Of a stretch of DNA of 64,000 bases, positions 16,904-25,356 are shown one piece after another. A model generated the notes under the pieces. The model was not told the origin of the DNA. It worked only from the letters and a program-made list of their open reading frames with translations, and made no database searches. Both the position numbers and the translations under genes were made by a program. Every line of letters begins with the position of its first letter. The first letter of the stretch is position 1. The DNA comes from Desulfobacteraceae bacterium (GTDB taxonomy: Bacteria > Desulfobacterota > Desulfobacteria > Desulfobacterales > UBA5616), in NCBI GenBank assembly GCA_013791935.1, contig VMSV01000150.1, positions 27,429 through 91,428 on the forward strand, in the 5' to 3' direction.

Positions 16904-17470
16904 ATGAATAAAGAAAAAATAGATATCAGATGGCACGGTAGAGGAGGCCAGGGTGCCATAACCGCTGCAAAAATCGTTGCCAACGGTGCATTTATTTCAG
17001 GCTACAAAGGGGTTGTTATGGCCCCGACCTTTGGAACAGAAAGAAGGGGGGCTCCCGTATTCACCTCTCTTAAAATCTCCACAAATAAAATCTACGATCT
17101 ATCCCCCATTGAAACTCCGGATATGGTGGTGGTGCTGGATCATACCCTCTTAGAAGAAGTGAATGTGACCGCAGGCCTCAAACAAGGAGGTTTGCTGATC
17201 ATCAACACGCCCATGGGCCTTGAAAAGTACTCTTTTGAAGGGGTCCAGCTTGCGGTATCCGATGTCACCGCCCATGCCATTGATTCAGGATTGCCGCAAG
17301 GAGTTGTGAGTTCAGGGATTATCGGCGCTTTTTCTAAAGCCAGCGGCCTGATTGATATCGACATCTTGGTTAAGGCTGTTGAAGAAGAATTCAAAGATAA
17401 AAAACCACGAATAAATGCCGATGCGGCACGCCTCGTGTATGAGCGGACGCAAATCAGAGGTTTGATATGA
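16904..17470 (+). CDS. porC: 2-oxoacid:ferredoxin oxidoreductase, gamma subunit
   Basis: 188-residue gamma subunit of a pyruvate or branched-chain 2-oxoacid:ferredoxin oxidoreductase (2-oxo acid + CoA + oxidised ferredoxin to acyl-CoA + CO2 + reduced ferredoxin). Typical motifs: 'RWHGRGGQGAITAAKIVA', 'APTFGTERRGAPVFTSLKI' and 'VVLDHTLL'. The next gene starts four bases before its stop, so the subunits are translationally coupled. The order gamma-delta-alpha-beta is that of archaeal-type four-subunit POR/VOR. Adjacency to ilvE favours a branched-chain substrate, but pyruvate cannot be excluded. Confidence 0.88.
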   Translation: MNKEKIDIRWHGRGGQGAITAAKIVANGAFISGYKGVVMAPTFGTERRGAPVFTSLKISTNKIYDLSPIETPDMVVVLDHTLLEEVNVTAGLKQGGLLIINTPMGLEKYSFEGVQLAVSDVTAHAIDSGLPQGVVSSGIIGAFSKASGLIDIDILVKAVEEEFKDKKPRINADAARLVYERTQIRGLI

Positions 17471-17787
17471 AACATGAGAAATTTCCCGGCATGATATCCC
17501 GGAGTGAAGCGGGCCCGGGAGACGGTGGACGGACCGGTTCATGGCGAGTGCTTCGCCCGGTGATCGATCTTTCACACTGTATCCCCGCCAAAACCAATAA
17601 AAAGGCATGTTTTACGTGCTGGCTCTACTGCCCTGACGGGGTTGTTTCTAAAACCATCCCACCGAAAATCGATTACGAATATTGCAAAGGTTGCGGAATC
17701 TGTGCTGAAGAATGCCCCGGCAAGGCGATCAGCATGGAGGAAGAATCCAGTTTTATCAATAAGGAGAAAAGCCAGGGATGCATTTAA
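17467..17787 (+). CDS. porD: 2-oxoacid:ferredoxin oxidoreductase, delta (ferredoxin) subunit
   Basis: 106-residue electron-transfer subunit. The C-terminal half is a 2x[4Fe-4S] ferredoxin: 'CFTCWLYCPDG' with an upstream Cys ('HCIPAK') and 'CKGCGICAEECPGKAI'. The first cluster has the stretched spacing often seen in POR delta subunits. The N-terminal about 40 residues form the usual extension that docks to the core. Overlaps both neighbours by 4 and 10 bases. Confidence 0.88.
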   Translation: MKHEKFPGMISRSEAGPGDGGRTGSWRVLRPVIDLSHCIPAKTNKKACFTCWLYCPDGVVSKTIPPKIDYEYCKGCGICAEECPGKAISMEEESSFINKEKSQGCI

Positions 17788-18977
17788 TCGAATCAGGTAA
17801 TGTTGCGGCAGCAACAGGGGTAATGCTTTCAAGAGCTCAAGTGATCGCCGCATACCCCATTACACCCCAGACACCGTTAACGGAAAAATTATCCGAATTT
17901 GTGGCTTCCGGAGAAATGGAAGCCGAATACATACCGGTGGAGAGTGAACATAGCGCCATGGCCGTCTGTATAGCCGCTTCATCTGCAGGGGCAAGGACGT
18001 TTACCGCCACCAGTGCCAATGGCCTTCTTTACATGAGCGAACAGCTTCACTGGGCTGCGGGGGCACGACTGCCCATCGTGATGTGCGTGGCAAATCGAGG
18101 GATTGGCGCACCCTGGACCGTATGGAATGACCACCAGGATTCGGTAAGCCAGAGAGACGTGGGCTGGATTCAGCTTTACGCCAATGATCATCAACAGATT
18201 ATCGATTCAGTGATCAAGGCCTTTTTCCTGGCGGAAACCGTGAGCATTCCGGTGATGGTCTGTTATGACGGGTACCTTTTGTCCCATACCTACATGCCCT
18301 TTGAAAAGCCGGATCAGGACGCGGTGGATGCTTTTTTACCCCCATACAACCCCATCCATTTTCTCGACCCGGAAAACCCGTCGAATTTCAACACCGTGAC
18401 GCTTTCGGAGGTGAGACCCGATATCCATGGACAAACAGCGCCGGGTTACATGGAAATTCGTCATGCTCTTCATCAGGACATGCGGACTGCCATTGAGGTT
18501 CTTGAAGAAATCGACTCAAGATTTTTTGAAAAATTCGCACGGGGCGGGAATCCTTTTGTTGAACCTTACTGCTGCAGCGATGCGGACCATGTGGTCGTGT
18601 GCATGGGATCTCTGTCCTATCATTTCAGGGATGTAATCGATCTTTTGAGGGAAGCGGGTGTTAAGGTTGGTGTTATGGGCATCCAGCTTTACCGGCCTTT
18701 CCCTGATCAAGCCATTGTCAAGGCTCTCCATGGAAAACGAAATGTCATGGTATTTGAAAAAGCCCTGAGCTATGGAAATCAAGGCGCTCTTTATGCGGAT
18801 ACCAAATCCGCCCTGTACACCACCTCGGAAAAACCGCTGATGAGTAATTATATTCTAGGGCTTGGCGGACGGGAAATCAAAACCCGGCAATTGCTGGATG
18901 TGGTCAAGGCATCCTGTGAAAACCCTGAAAAGAACGGTGATACGCCCATCTGGATCGGGCTGGAATGCCAGGAATAA
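17778..18977 (+). CDS. porA: 2-oxoacid:ferredoxin oxidoreductase, alpha subunit
   Basis: 399-residue alpha subunit that forms the pyrimidine side of the TPP site and the domain II/CoA region. Motifs: 'AAYPITPQTPLTEKLSEFV', 'VESEHSAMAVCIAASSAGAR', 'TFTATSANGLLYMSEQLHWA' and 'WNDHQDSVSQRD'. All are as in PorA; VOR alpha subunits look alike, so the substrate is not fixed by sequence. Its start overlaps the delta gene by ten bases and its stop abuts the beta gene. Confidence 0.9.
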   Translation: MHLIESGNVAAATGVMLSRAQVIAAYPITPQTPLTEKLSEFVASGEMEAEYIPVESEHSAMAVCIAASSAGARTFTATSANGLLYMSEQLHWAAGARLPIVMCVANRGIGAPWTVWNDHQDSVSQRDVGWIQLYANDHQQIIDSVIKAFFLAETVSIPVMVCYDGYLLSHTYMPFEKPDQDAVDAFLPPYNPIHFLDPENPSNFNTVTLSEVRPDIHGQTAPGYMEIRHALHQDMRTAIEVLEEIDSRFFEKFARGGNPFVEPYCCSDADHVVVCMGSLSYHFRDVIDLLREAGVKVGVMGIQLYRPFPDQAIVKALHGKRNVMVFEKALSYGNQGALYADTKSALYTTSEKPLMSNYILGLGGREIKTRQLLDVVKASCENPEKNGDTPIWIGLECQE

Positions 18978-19862
18978 ATGATGGAAATTAAAACAAGCAT
19001 ACTTAATCTGACGGAAGACGAAGGGGTTTATCCGGGGAACAGGGCCTGTGCCGGATGCGGGCTCGGCATTGTTTACAAGATCGCCCTCAAAGCTTTGGGG
19101 AAAAACACCATACTGGTGGTTCCGCCCAGCTGCCTCACGGTGCTTCAGGGGCTTTATCCCATTGCATCAACGAAACTGCCTTGTCTCAATGTGACCTTTG
19201 CCTCAACAGGGGCTGCAGCCACGGGCGTCCGTGCCGCCATGAACGCGTTAAAAAAACAGAACATCAATGTGGTGGCCTTTGCCGGAGACGGCGGCACAGG
19301 TGATATTGGAATCCAGGCATTGTCCGGAGCGTGTGAGCGGGGGGATGATATCCTCTACATCTGCTACGACAATGAAGCGTATATGAACACAGGGGTTCAA
19401 CGGTCCGGGACCACTCCCCAAGGCGTGATAACCACCACCACACCGATTAAAGGCAAAGTTCAGGTAAAAAAAGACATCCCGGCGATTGTTGCCGCTCACA
19501 ACATTGCTTATCTGGCCACGGCATCGGCAGCTTACCCCCTGGATCTTTACGACAAAGTCAAAAAGGCCATTTCGTTGAAAGGGACCAAATACATTCATGT
19601 TCATACACCCTGTCCACCAGGGTGGGGATTCGAGTCCCGAATGACGGTCAAAGTGGGTAAACTGGCCGTTGAGACCGGACTGTTTGACCTCTATGAGAAG
19701 GACGCAGCCGGGTTCCGACATACCGGAGCCTCTAAAAAAGTGAAAGATAAATCACGGCTTCCGGTTACGGATTATTTCAAAACACAGGATCGATTCAAAT
19801 CCCTTTCTGATGAACTGATTGGCGACATCCAGGACCAAGTAGACCGGAAGTGGCGGGAGTAA
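18978..19862 (+). CDS. porB: 2-oxoacid:ferredoxin oxidoreductase, beta subunit
   Basis: 294-residue TPP-binding beta subunit. It has 'CAGCGLGIVYKIALKAL' (cluster Cys), 'GDGGTGDIGIQALSGACERG' (TPP/Mg motif GDG...), 'CYDNEAYMNTGVQRSGTTP' and 'HTPCPPGWGF' with a further Cys. Four Cys for the single 4Fe-4S cluster of the beta subunit appear present. The gene starts directly after the alpha stop, with two consecutive ATG codons at 18978/18981. It ends the operon, and a hairpin follows nine bases later. Confidence 0.9.
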   Translation: MMEIKTSILNLTEDEGVYPGNRACAGCGLGIVYKIALKALGKNTILVVPPSCLTVLQGLYPIASTKLPCLNVTFASTGAAATGVRAAMNALKKQNINVVAFAGDGGTGDIGIQALSGACERGDDILYICYDNEAYMNTGVQRSGTTPQGVITTTTPIKGKVQVKKDIPAIVAAHNIAYLATASAAYPLDLYDKVKKAISLKGTKYIHVHTPCPPGWGFESRMTVKVGKLAVETGLFDLYEKDAAGFRHTGASKKVKDKSRLPVTDYFKTQDRFKSLSDELIGDIQDQVDRKWRE

Positions 19863-19870
19863 CGAATAAA

Positions 19871-19900
19871 AAACCAGGAGGCATACGAACCCCCTGGTTT
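19871..19900 (+). terminator. Hairpin after porB
   Basis: AAACCAGG pairs with CCTGGTTT around a 14-base loop that adds two or three more pairs; only three T close it. It is a weak intrinsic terminator at best. Confidence 0.5.
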
Positions 19901-20149
19901 CAGAACTATTCCTTGGCTTGTCTTCAGACGCTATTCTTACCTAAATTGAGCGTTTCAAAATTTCGAACCTGAGAAATGTTTCATGATCCTATGGGATGTA
20001 AACCAACTGTCTGTCAAAAATTTGAAACCCTTCGGGATTTCCGATTTCACCGCATCTGCTGTGTCAAATGCCATCCCGCATAGGCAAGTATAGCGAAATA
20101 CCATTTTCCTTGCATCTGCGGCAAACTCGAAAATCGCTCAAATTAGGTC

Positions 20150-20791
20150 TTACAGTTTAAAACGAATCCCGACTGTAAAATTATGGCTGCCGTAATCCCC
20201 ATCCACCAAAAGGCCGTCCTTGTCAAGGTCAGGATCGGCCGTGACAAAATAGCGGTAGCCCAAATCCAGATCCATGGTTTCGCATAGAGTCCAGGCCACC
20301 CCCAGGCTACCCTGGTAGGCAAAAACCGTATCATCGACGTTAAGATCGTCTACATCATGCCTGGCATATCCAATGCCTGCACCAACATAGGGGGTTAAGG
20401 CGGAATCCGTTTTGAAATCATAATAGCCGTTTACCATCAGGGCCATGGTTTTGAGGGTATCCTCCCCTTCCAGACCGGTTGCTTGCACATCGCTGTTTCG
20501 GTATTCAAATTCGCCTTCCACTCGGAAAGTATCCATGATGGTTGATCCAACCGATACCCCGACCAGATATCCGGTGTCAAACCCCAGTTCGCCGGCATAA
20601 TCCTCTGTAGGGGGAGCCATATCGGCAAGCGTTGCGTCTAAATAGACAATCTCTTCACCCGGAATCCTGATCTCAATGTCTTTTACCACGCTAAGACCGC
20701 CTTTGACTCCCACATACATCCCTGCCGAAGCAGATCCAGCCAAGAGTAACGACAAGCATACAAACAAGATCATCCAATGGCTCTTCTTCAT
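20150..20791 (-). CDS. Outer-membrane beta-barrel protein (OmpA/OMP_b-brl type)
   Basis: 213 residues from the ATG at 20791, which has GGAG seven bases upstream; five more codons are possible. A signal peptide ('MILFVCLSLLLAGSASAG') ends at an AxA site. The mature part has alternating strands: 'MYVGVKGGLSVV', 'GYLVGVSVGSTI', 'FRVEGEFEYRNSDV', 'PYVGAGIGYARHDV', 'YQGSLGVAWTL', 'MDLDLGYRYFV', and it ends 'GSHNFTVGIRFKL' with an aromatic-rich last strand as outer-membrane barrels do. It fits an eight-strand porin-like opacity protein of unknown ligand. Monocistronic by appearance. Confidence 0.87.
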   Translation of the reverse strand: MKKSHWMILFVCLSLLLAGSASAGMYVGVKGGLSVVKDIEIRIPGEEIVYLDATLADMAPPTEDYAGELGFDTGYLVGVSVGSTIMDTFRVEGEFEYRNSDVQATGLEGEDTLKTMALMVNGYYDFKTDSALTPYVGAGIGYARHDVDDLNVDDTVFAYQGSLGVAWTLCETMDLDLGYRYFVTADPDLDKDGLLVDGDYGSHNFTVGIRFKL

Positions 20792-21275
20792 CATCCTTCT
20801 CCTTTTCATGCCGGAAATCGGCGTTTAATAAATAAAAACAATCCGAAAAGTGCCCTGTCTCCGAAACTGGCGATTCATTACCAACGATTTATGATTAAAT
20901 CAATAAAAAGGTCTTTAGGTTGAGCAAAGTTATTCTGACTGCCCGGTTAAGAAGGTTTTTGAGAAAGACCTTATTGAAAATTCAGGCCTGCAAGAATTTT
21001 GTTTTTTCTGCCCCACCTCTTTTGTTTTTTCAAACAATATCGAATATACGAGTTTTGTTTCGCTCTTCGATACTTCTTTCCGGGAGACAAAACAAGCCAG
21101 ATGAAAGACAAGTGTCCGGTTTTATAGATTAAATATCAACTTATTGATTTTAATTTTGATATTTAAGTACAGCAAAGCATGACTTGCCTTTTAGCGCATA
21201 ACGGGTTATGGTTTGCCGATTTTTTTCATATGAAATCCTATCCCTTCAACACCTTATTTTTAAGGAGACGAAACG
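20792..21275. other. Intergenic region upstream of the exported-protein operon
   Basis: About 480 bases between divergent genes. The 70-codon track ORF at 20920 has no ribosome-binding site or family signal and is rejected. Close to the operon start are two small palindromes, CATAACGGGTTATG (21197-21210) and TTTCATATGAAA (21224-21235), which could be regulator sites. The region just before them is very AT-rich (21130-21175), suiting a promoter. Confidence 0.45.
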
Positions 21276-22562
21276 ATGATGGACCATGGAATCAGATCAT
21301 ATTTATGCTTGTTGTTCACTTTTTTAATCGTCATCACATCGGTCTTTGCCCAGGAGGAAGAGAAACCCGCCACCCGGGACAAGGGGCCCTTGGGGGGATT
21401 TCTCAAAATAATAGGGGATGCAGCCCAGGAATCCCTCAAGCAAGGCATCGATGAATTCATCGGCACCTACAAAGGCCGGATCGGTGAAGTTAAACTACTG
21501 GAAAGACGCGGGGATTCCATTGCCCTGGAAGTGAAATATGAAGGCGTCAGGCGCAAGGACGGAGTATATGTCCAGGGAGAGGTTATGGGCTGGGGAAATC
21601 CCATGGCAGGCTTCAAAAGCACCTTAACACCCATTCAAGAAAAAGACGGAGTTGTGCGGCTGACCATTGGCTGGCAACAACAGGATGATTCCGGATGGTC
21701 TGTTTCAACGGAAGAGGCAATTACATCGGACCAGATTCGATTATCCCTGGTACGGGACACCAATCCCGAGCGCCCCTTCGGCATTCTGGACTATGATTTC
21801 CAAAAGACCTGGACCGCAAACCATGATATCGAAACCGTCGAAGATACCGCAGGAGTGGAAACCAGCCCATCGGGTGGATCCATTGAGTTGGCCGAGGGTG
21901 AAACTCCGGCGCAAGCTGGCGCCCCTGCTCCGGGAACTCTAAAACCGGCGGGTGTATTGATAAAACCGGGAGCGGTATTAGCCCCCAGGGCAACCACAAC
22001 CATTCAACAATCCACCGCTTTGCCCGGAACAACCGTGAATACCCAGACTTTGCAGATCCCGGCCCGGGTGATTTCCGATTATAATTTCTTTACTAATGCT
22101 TCCAAAGCCAAATGGCGGAGCGCCGCCGGGGATCTTTCCTTTCCCGGAAAGACCAGCAACAACCAAGGGTTTGCACTTACCCTGAACACCGGCGTAATCT
22201 GTCCCAACAACAATGCCGTCAACCTTCTGCAAACCCACCCCCAGTGGGTAAACGGCGGATGGATTGAAGGACGCTTTCCTGCCATGGTTCTGGGCCAGAA
22301 CGTGAAGTTCAAATCCGTGGGCGCCCTGCTGAAAGGCGCAGACCAATCCGACGGTGTGGTCATGTCCGTGTCCGTATGGCATGACGGCAAATTATATCCG
22401 GTTCTTTCCAAACGTGTGAATACCACCCAATATGTGGACATGGAAGCGGACCTGTCCTCCTGGAACGGTAAAACCATCCAGATCGTCATGGCTGTAAAAT
22501 CAGGCCCAACCAGCACCCGGGACTGGGCGGTTTGGGTGAATCCGAGACTGGTTAAGCCATAG
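21276..22562 (+). CDS. Exported protein with C-terminal jelly-roll-like domain (operon gene 1)
   Basis: 428 residues; family not recognised. A Sec signal peptide ('LCLLFTFLIVITSVFAQ') is followed by a helix ('LKIIGDAAQESLKQGIDEF') and a beta-rich domain at about 65-170 ('YKGRIGEVKLLERRGDSIAL', 'VRLTIGWQQQ'). A Pro/Ala/Thr linker spans about 200-260. The last about 165 residues ('VNGGWIEGRFPAM', 'VKFKSVGALLKG', 'VVMSVSVWHDGKLYPV', 'STRDWAVWVNPRLV') resemble NPCBM/galactose-binding-type jelly rolls that bind sugars (inference). The ribosome-binding site AAGGAG lies eight bases upstream. It is the first of nine same-strand genes encoding envelope proteins. Confidence 0.8.
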   Translation: MMDHGIRSYLCLLFTFLIVITSVFAQEEEKPATRDKGPLGGFLKIIGDAAQESLKQGIDEFIGTYKGRIGEVKLLERRGDSIALEVKYEGVRRKDGVYVQGEVMGWGNPMAGFKSTLTPIQEKDGVVRLTIGWQQQDDSGWSVSTEEAITSDQIRLSLVRDTNPERPFGILDYDFQKTWTANHDIETVEDTAGVETSPSGGSIELAEGETPAQAGAPAPGTLKPAGVLIKPGAVLAPRATTTIQQSTALPGTTVNTQTLQIPARVISDYNFFTNASKAKWRSAAGDLSFPGKTSNNQGFALTLNTGVICPNNNAVNLLQTHPQWVNGGWIEGRFPAMVLGQNVKFKSVGALLKGADQSDGVVMSVSVWHDGKLYPVLSKRVNTTQYVDMEADLSSWNGKTIQIVMAVKSGPTSTRDWAVWVNPRLVKP

Positions 22563-22707
22563 GACTCGTTTTCACTCAAATTGCGTATAGAAACCCGTGT
22601 AGGGAACAGGCATGCCTGTTCCCGCCTTTGTGTAAACGTAAAAAATGTTTTTAGAATTCGATCGGGTTAAAATCTCACACTACCCAAAGACAACAGGAGT
22701 AAAACCC

Positions 22708-24309
22708 ATGCGCACCTGGATTGCCCTATTCATTTTTCTCGGTTTGATGTTACCCGTCCCGGCCGAAGACAATTCTTCCTCGGGAGGCAAAACCACAAAA
22801 AATGCCAAAATTCTTCTTTCGCCCATAAAGCCCATGAAAACCATGGAGTTCAAGCCGGTTACCGCGGTCCAGATCAGAAAACCCCTGGCCATCAAACTGG
22901 AAAGACTCAGACCCATCCTCCCCTCCCCCACCCTTCCTAAACCAAAAGGACCTGACCCGAGTGCCATCCTTGATTTAAGCGATGTCATCGATGATCCGAG
23001 CCTGCTGGAAGACTTGGCCATGGTCTGCGGGTGGGACAGCCACCTGATTCTTCAGGATACGGCCGCGCCCCATGTATTTTATTATATCCCCAGAGAGTTT
23101 CTTCTGAAACGGGACCCGGACGGGTACCGTTTCAATGTGCAATACAACACCCGGGCAGAACCCGGGCAACCCTCGGTGATGCTCACCGCGGAATTGGAGG
23201 CTCCCCATCGTTCCGGAGATGTGAACCTCCTCAAATCCATTATGCGTCAGGCCCTTGGCCTCAAGGCCACAGACCCCCTGGACATCAAGGCCCTTCCTGG
23301 GCTGGGCGCAACCGCGGACCTTCAATCCCTGGCCACGGGTCTTGCCCTTACGGCCGATCGAATTCATTTAACGGTTCCCGCCTATTTAAAGCAGGTTTTC
23401 CGCATGACCCTGTCACTCACCCAGGATGAAACCGAAGAAGTCCTGGCCCAGGTTTCCCGTGATGGTCTGGTGGGAAGTCTTAACGTAAAGGTCATGGACA
23501 CGGTGATTCCCATTCCCATCCGCATTCAGTATCAGGAATTTTCAGGCCCCCGGCTCAAGGGATTTGATGAGTGGTCGGAGGGAAAATCCATTGCGTCCCT
23601 TGAAAATATAACGGATTTTCCCTTAAATATCGATTCCATCAATGCCTATCGATTACAAGAAGGCAACCTGGAAAGGGTCTCCAAAAAGCTAAAACCCATG
23701 GACATGGAACCTGGAAAGACCAAGCCCCTTTCCCTTCCCACCTCCGAAAAGCTTCTGGGAGACCACCTCATGGTGACCTGGATGGGCTTAACCCTGGATG
23801 GCAATTGCGAAAACTGCATCAAAAAGATTGATTTGAAGGCAAGAAAAGGCGTGGGGCTTGCTCCCGGAAGTAAAATCCACCTGGAAGCCATTCCCGCCAT
23901 TTTTGAAGAGTTCGGTTTATACAAACTCATCGTCCATGTTCAGTCCCCCTATTTTACGGCAAACGGAACCGAGGTTCAGGAACAGGAAACCACCCTGTCT
24001 TCGGATAAGAACCAGAATGAAGATCTCCAGATCTTTGTTCCTTCCAACAAAGGCAACGAGCCACTGCTTTATAAATACCGTCTTGAGGTCGTAACAGAAA
24101 CCGGAGAAACCCGCATGGAACCCGATTGGACCGAAGCCCGGAAGCTGACCCAGTTCTTCGGTTCCAACCAGGTTTCCGCCCTGTTCCCGGACACCCAAAG
24201 CCCGGTAATGACCCCTGACCCTTCTGAATCCCCCGATTCCGAAGGGTCCAAAGATACGACAGAACCAAAGGATACGACCACCGCACCCGAAGAAAATCAG
24301 GGGGAGTAA
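22708..24309 (+). CDS. Exported protein of unknown function (operon gene 2)
   Basis: 533 residues from the ATG at 22708 (AGGAG eight bases upstream); the tracked start lacks one. A signal peptide 'WIALFIFLGLMLPVPAE' is followed by a long beta-rich protein without known family. 'PHVFYYIPREFLLKRDPDGY' near residue 130 echoes the YYLP-x-x-P motif of genes 3-6. A Cys pair (CENC) near residue 370 and a C-terminal Ser/Asp/Thr/Pro-rich tail ('DTTEPKDTTTAPEENQ') are visible. The tail could be a surface spacer or a glycosylated segment. It ends four bases before gene 3, so the genes are coupled. Confidence 0.78.
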   Translation: MRTWIALFIFLGLMLPVPAEDNSSSGGKTTKNAKILLSPIKPMKTMEFKPVTAVQIRKPLAIKLERLRPILPSPTLPKPKGPDPSAILDLSDVIDDPSLLEDLAMVCGWDSHLILQDTAAPHVFYYIPREFLLKRDPDGYRFNVQYNTRAEPGQPSVMLTAELEAPHRSGDVNLLKSIMRQALGLKATDPLDIKALPGLGATADLQSLATGLALTADRIHLTVPAYLKQVFRMTLSLTQDETEEVLAQVSRDGLVGSLNVKVMDTVIPIPIRIQYQEFSGPRLKGFDEWSEGKSIASLENITDFPLNIDSINAYRLQEGNLERVSKKLKPMDMEPGKTKPLSLPTSEKLLGDHLMVTWMGLTLDGNCENCIKKIDLKARKGVGLAPGSKIHLEAIPAIFEEFGLYKLIVHVQSPYFTANGTEVQEQETTLSSDKNQNEDLQIFVPSNKGNEPLLYKYRLEVVTETGETRMEPDWTEARKLTQFFGSNQVSALFPDTQSPVMTPDPSESPDSEGSKDTTEPKDTTTAPEENQGE

Positions 24310-24313
24310 CCCA

Positions 24314-25339
24314 TTGAAACACACGGTAATTTTCCTGATCATGCTGATCGGAAGCTTTTCCATTTGCCATGCTGACCCGGATCTGGGCCGTTTTCAGGAC
24401 ATGGAAGGGATTCGGATCTACGGGGACCATAAATCCGCTTCAGACTGGTACCTGACCCCTTCAGGACCGAAACTCGGGAAGCGAAGCGACGGGAGCCCGG
24501 ACTACGGTCTGGTCCTATACCGGTATCTCGGCCGGTCGGGTACCGGCGATTCGGGAAGTTTCCGGGTTCGCGGTGTACTCACCCTGGGTCTGGACCGGTC
24601 CCAAAAACCCGAGCTTTCCGCCAAGATCAAAAAGTCGCTGCGCCTTCAGGGAATTCCAACCCCCCGGCTGAAATCCATGCCGGTTTCAAAAAGCCTTGTG
24701 ACCTTGATTTTTGCGGGCCAGCAGGATTCCAAGGAATATGCCATACGGTGGAAAACCGGTCCCATGGTGGTTCCCCTGGATGACCAATTCTCCCAGATTC
24801 TCTGGGATGCCGTGGAAGCCGGCCAGACCCTGGTAAGCATCTCCCTGGAGGAATCCCTGGCCGGGGTCCGGAAAAAGGATGAGGAATGGGAGCCTTCCGC
24901 CACTTCAGCCAGCTGGGTGGTTCCGGTTGAGATGGACATGAAAAACCATCCGGACCATTTTCAGCGCATGGATCTGGGGGGAAGGATGAAGGTCGGGTAT
25001 ACCGGCCTGGATGTATTCTGCTTTGATTTTCTCGAAAACCTTGAAGATAAATTATATGCCAAGATGGTTGAGGTATCCATTCCCACGACCGGAAGAGACC
25101 TGGTGGAAACCATCACCTTTAAGGCGGACGGCGAGTACCGCAGCCGCATGGAGTTTAAGCTGGCCAAAGATCTGGACCGTCCCTACCGCTACCGTATCTC
25201 CAGGATCTGGCAGGATGGCACCAGAGAAACCGGCCCATGGCAGGAAAAAGAAGGGGAAACCCTTCTGGATATCACCGCCTATAAAAAAATAGAGGAGCCG
25301 GGTGAAGAACCACGGGAATCATCTGCATCAGAACCATGA
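24314..25339 (+). CDS. Exported protein of unknown function (operon gene 3)
   Basis: 341 residues starting at TTG (24314); a GGGGGAG ribosome-binding site lies inside the end of the previous gene. Signal peptide 'VIFLIMLIGSFSICHAD'. Near residue 35, 'DWYLTPSGPKLGKRSDGSPD' matches the position and pattern of the YYLP-x-x-P-x-l segment in genes 4-6. The rest is predicted beta-rich with repeated 'W..P' and 'GTRETGPW' turns, ending in an acidic tail. No known family. Likely secreted to the periplasm or surface with its neighbours. Confidence 0.78.
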   Translation: MKHTVIFLIMLIGSFSICHADPDLGRFQDMEGIRIYGDHKSASDWYLTPSGPKLGKRSDGSPDYGLVLYRYLGRSGTGDSGSFRVRGVLTLGLDRSQKPELSAKIKKSLRLQGIPTPRLKSMPVSKSLVTLIFAGQQDSKEYAIRWKTGPMVVPLDDQFSQILWDAVEAGQTLVSISLEESLAGVRKKDEEWEPSATSASWVVPVEMDMKNHPDHFQRMDLGGRMKVGYTGLDVFCFDFLENLEDKLYAKMVEVSIPTTGRDLVETITFKADGEYRSRMEFKLAKDLDRPYRYRISRIWQDGTRETGPWQEKEGETLLDITAYKKIEEPGEEPRESSASEP

Positions 25340-25356
25340 TTTAACAAAGGAGGCGT

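Noticed and set aside
20920-21132. 70-codon ORF before the exported operon
   Set aside because: No ribosome-binding site, no recognisable family, and it spans AT-rich promoter-like DNA.
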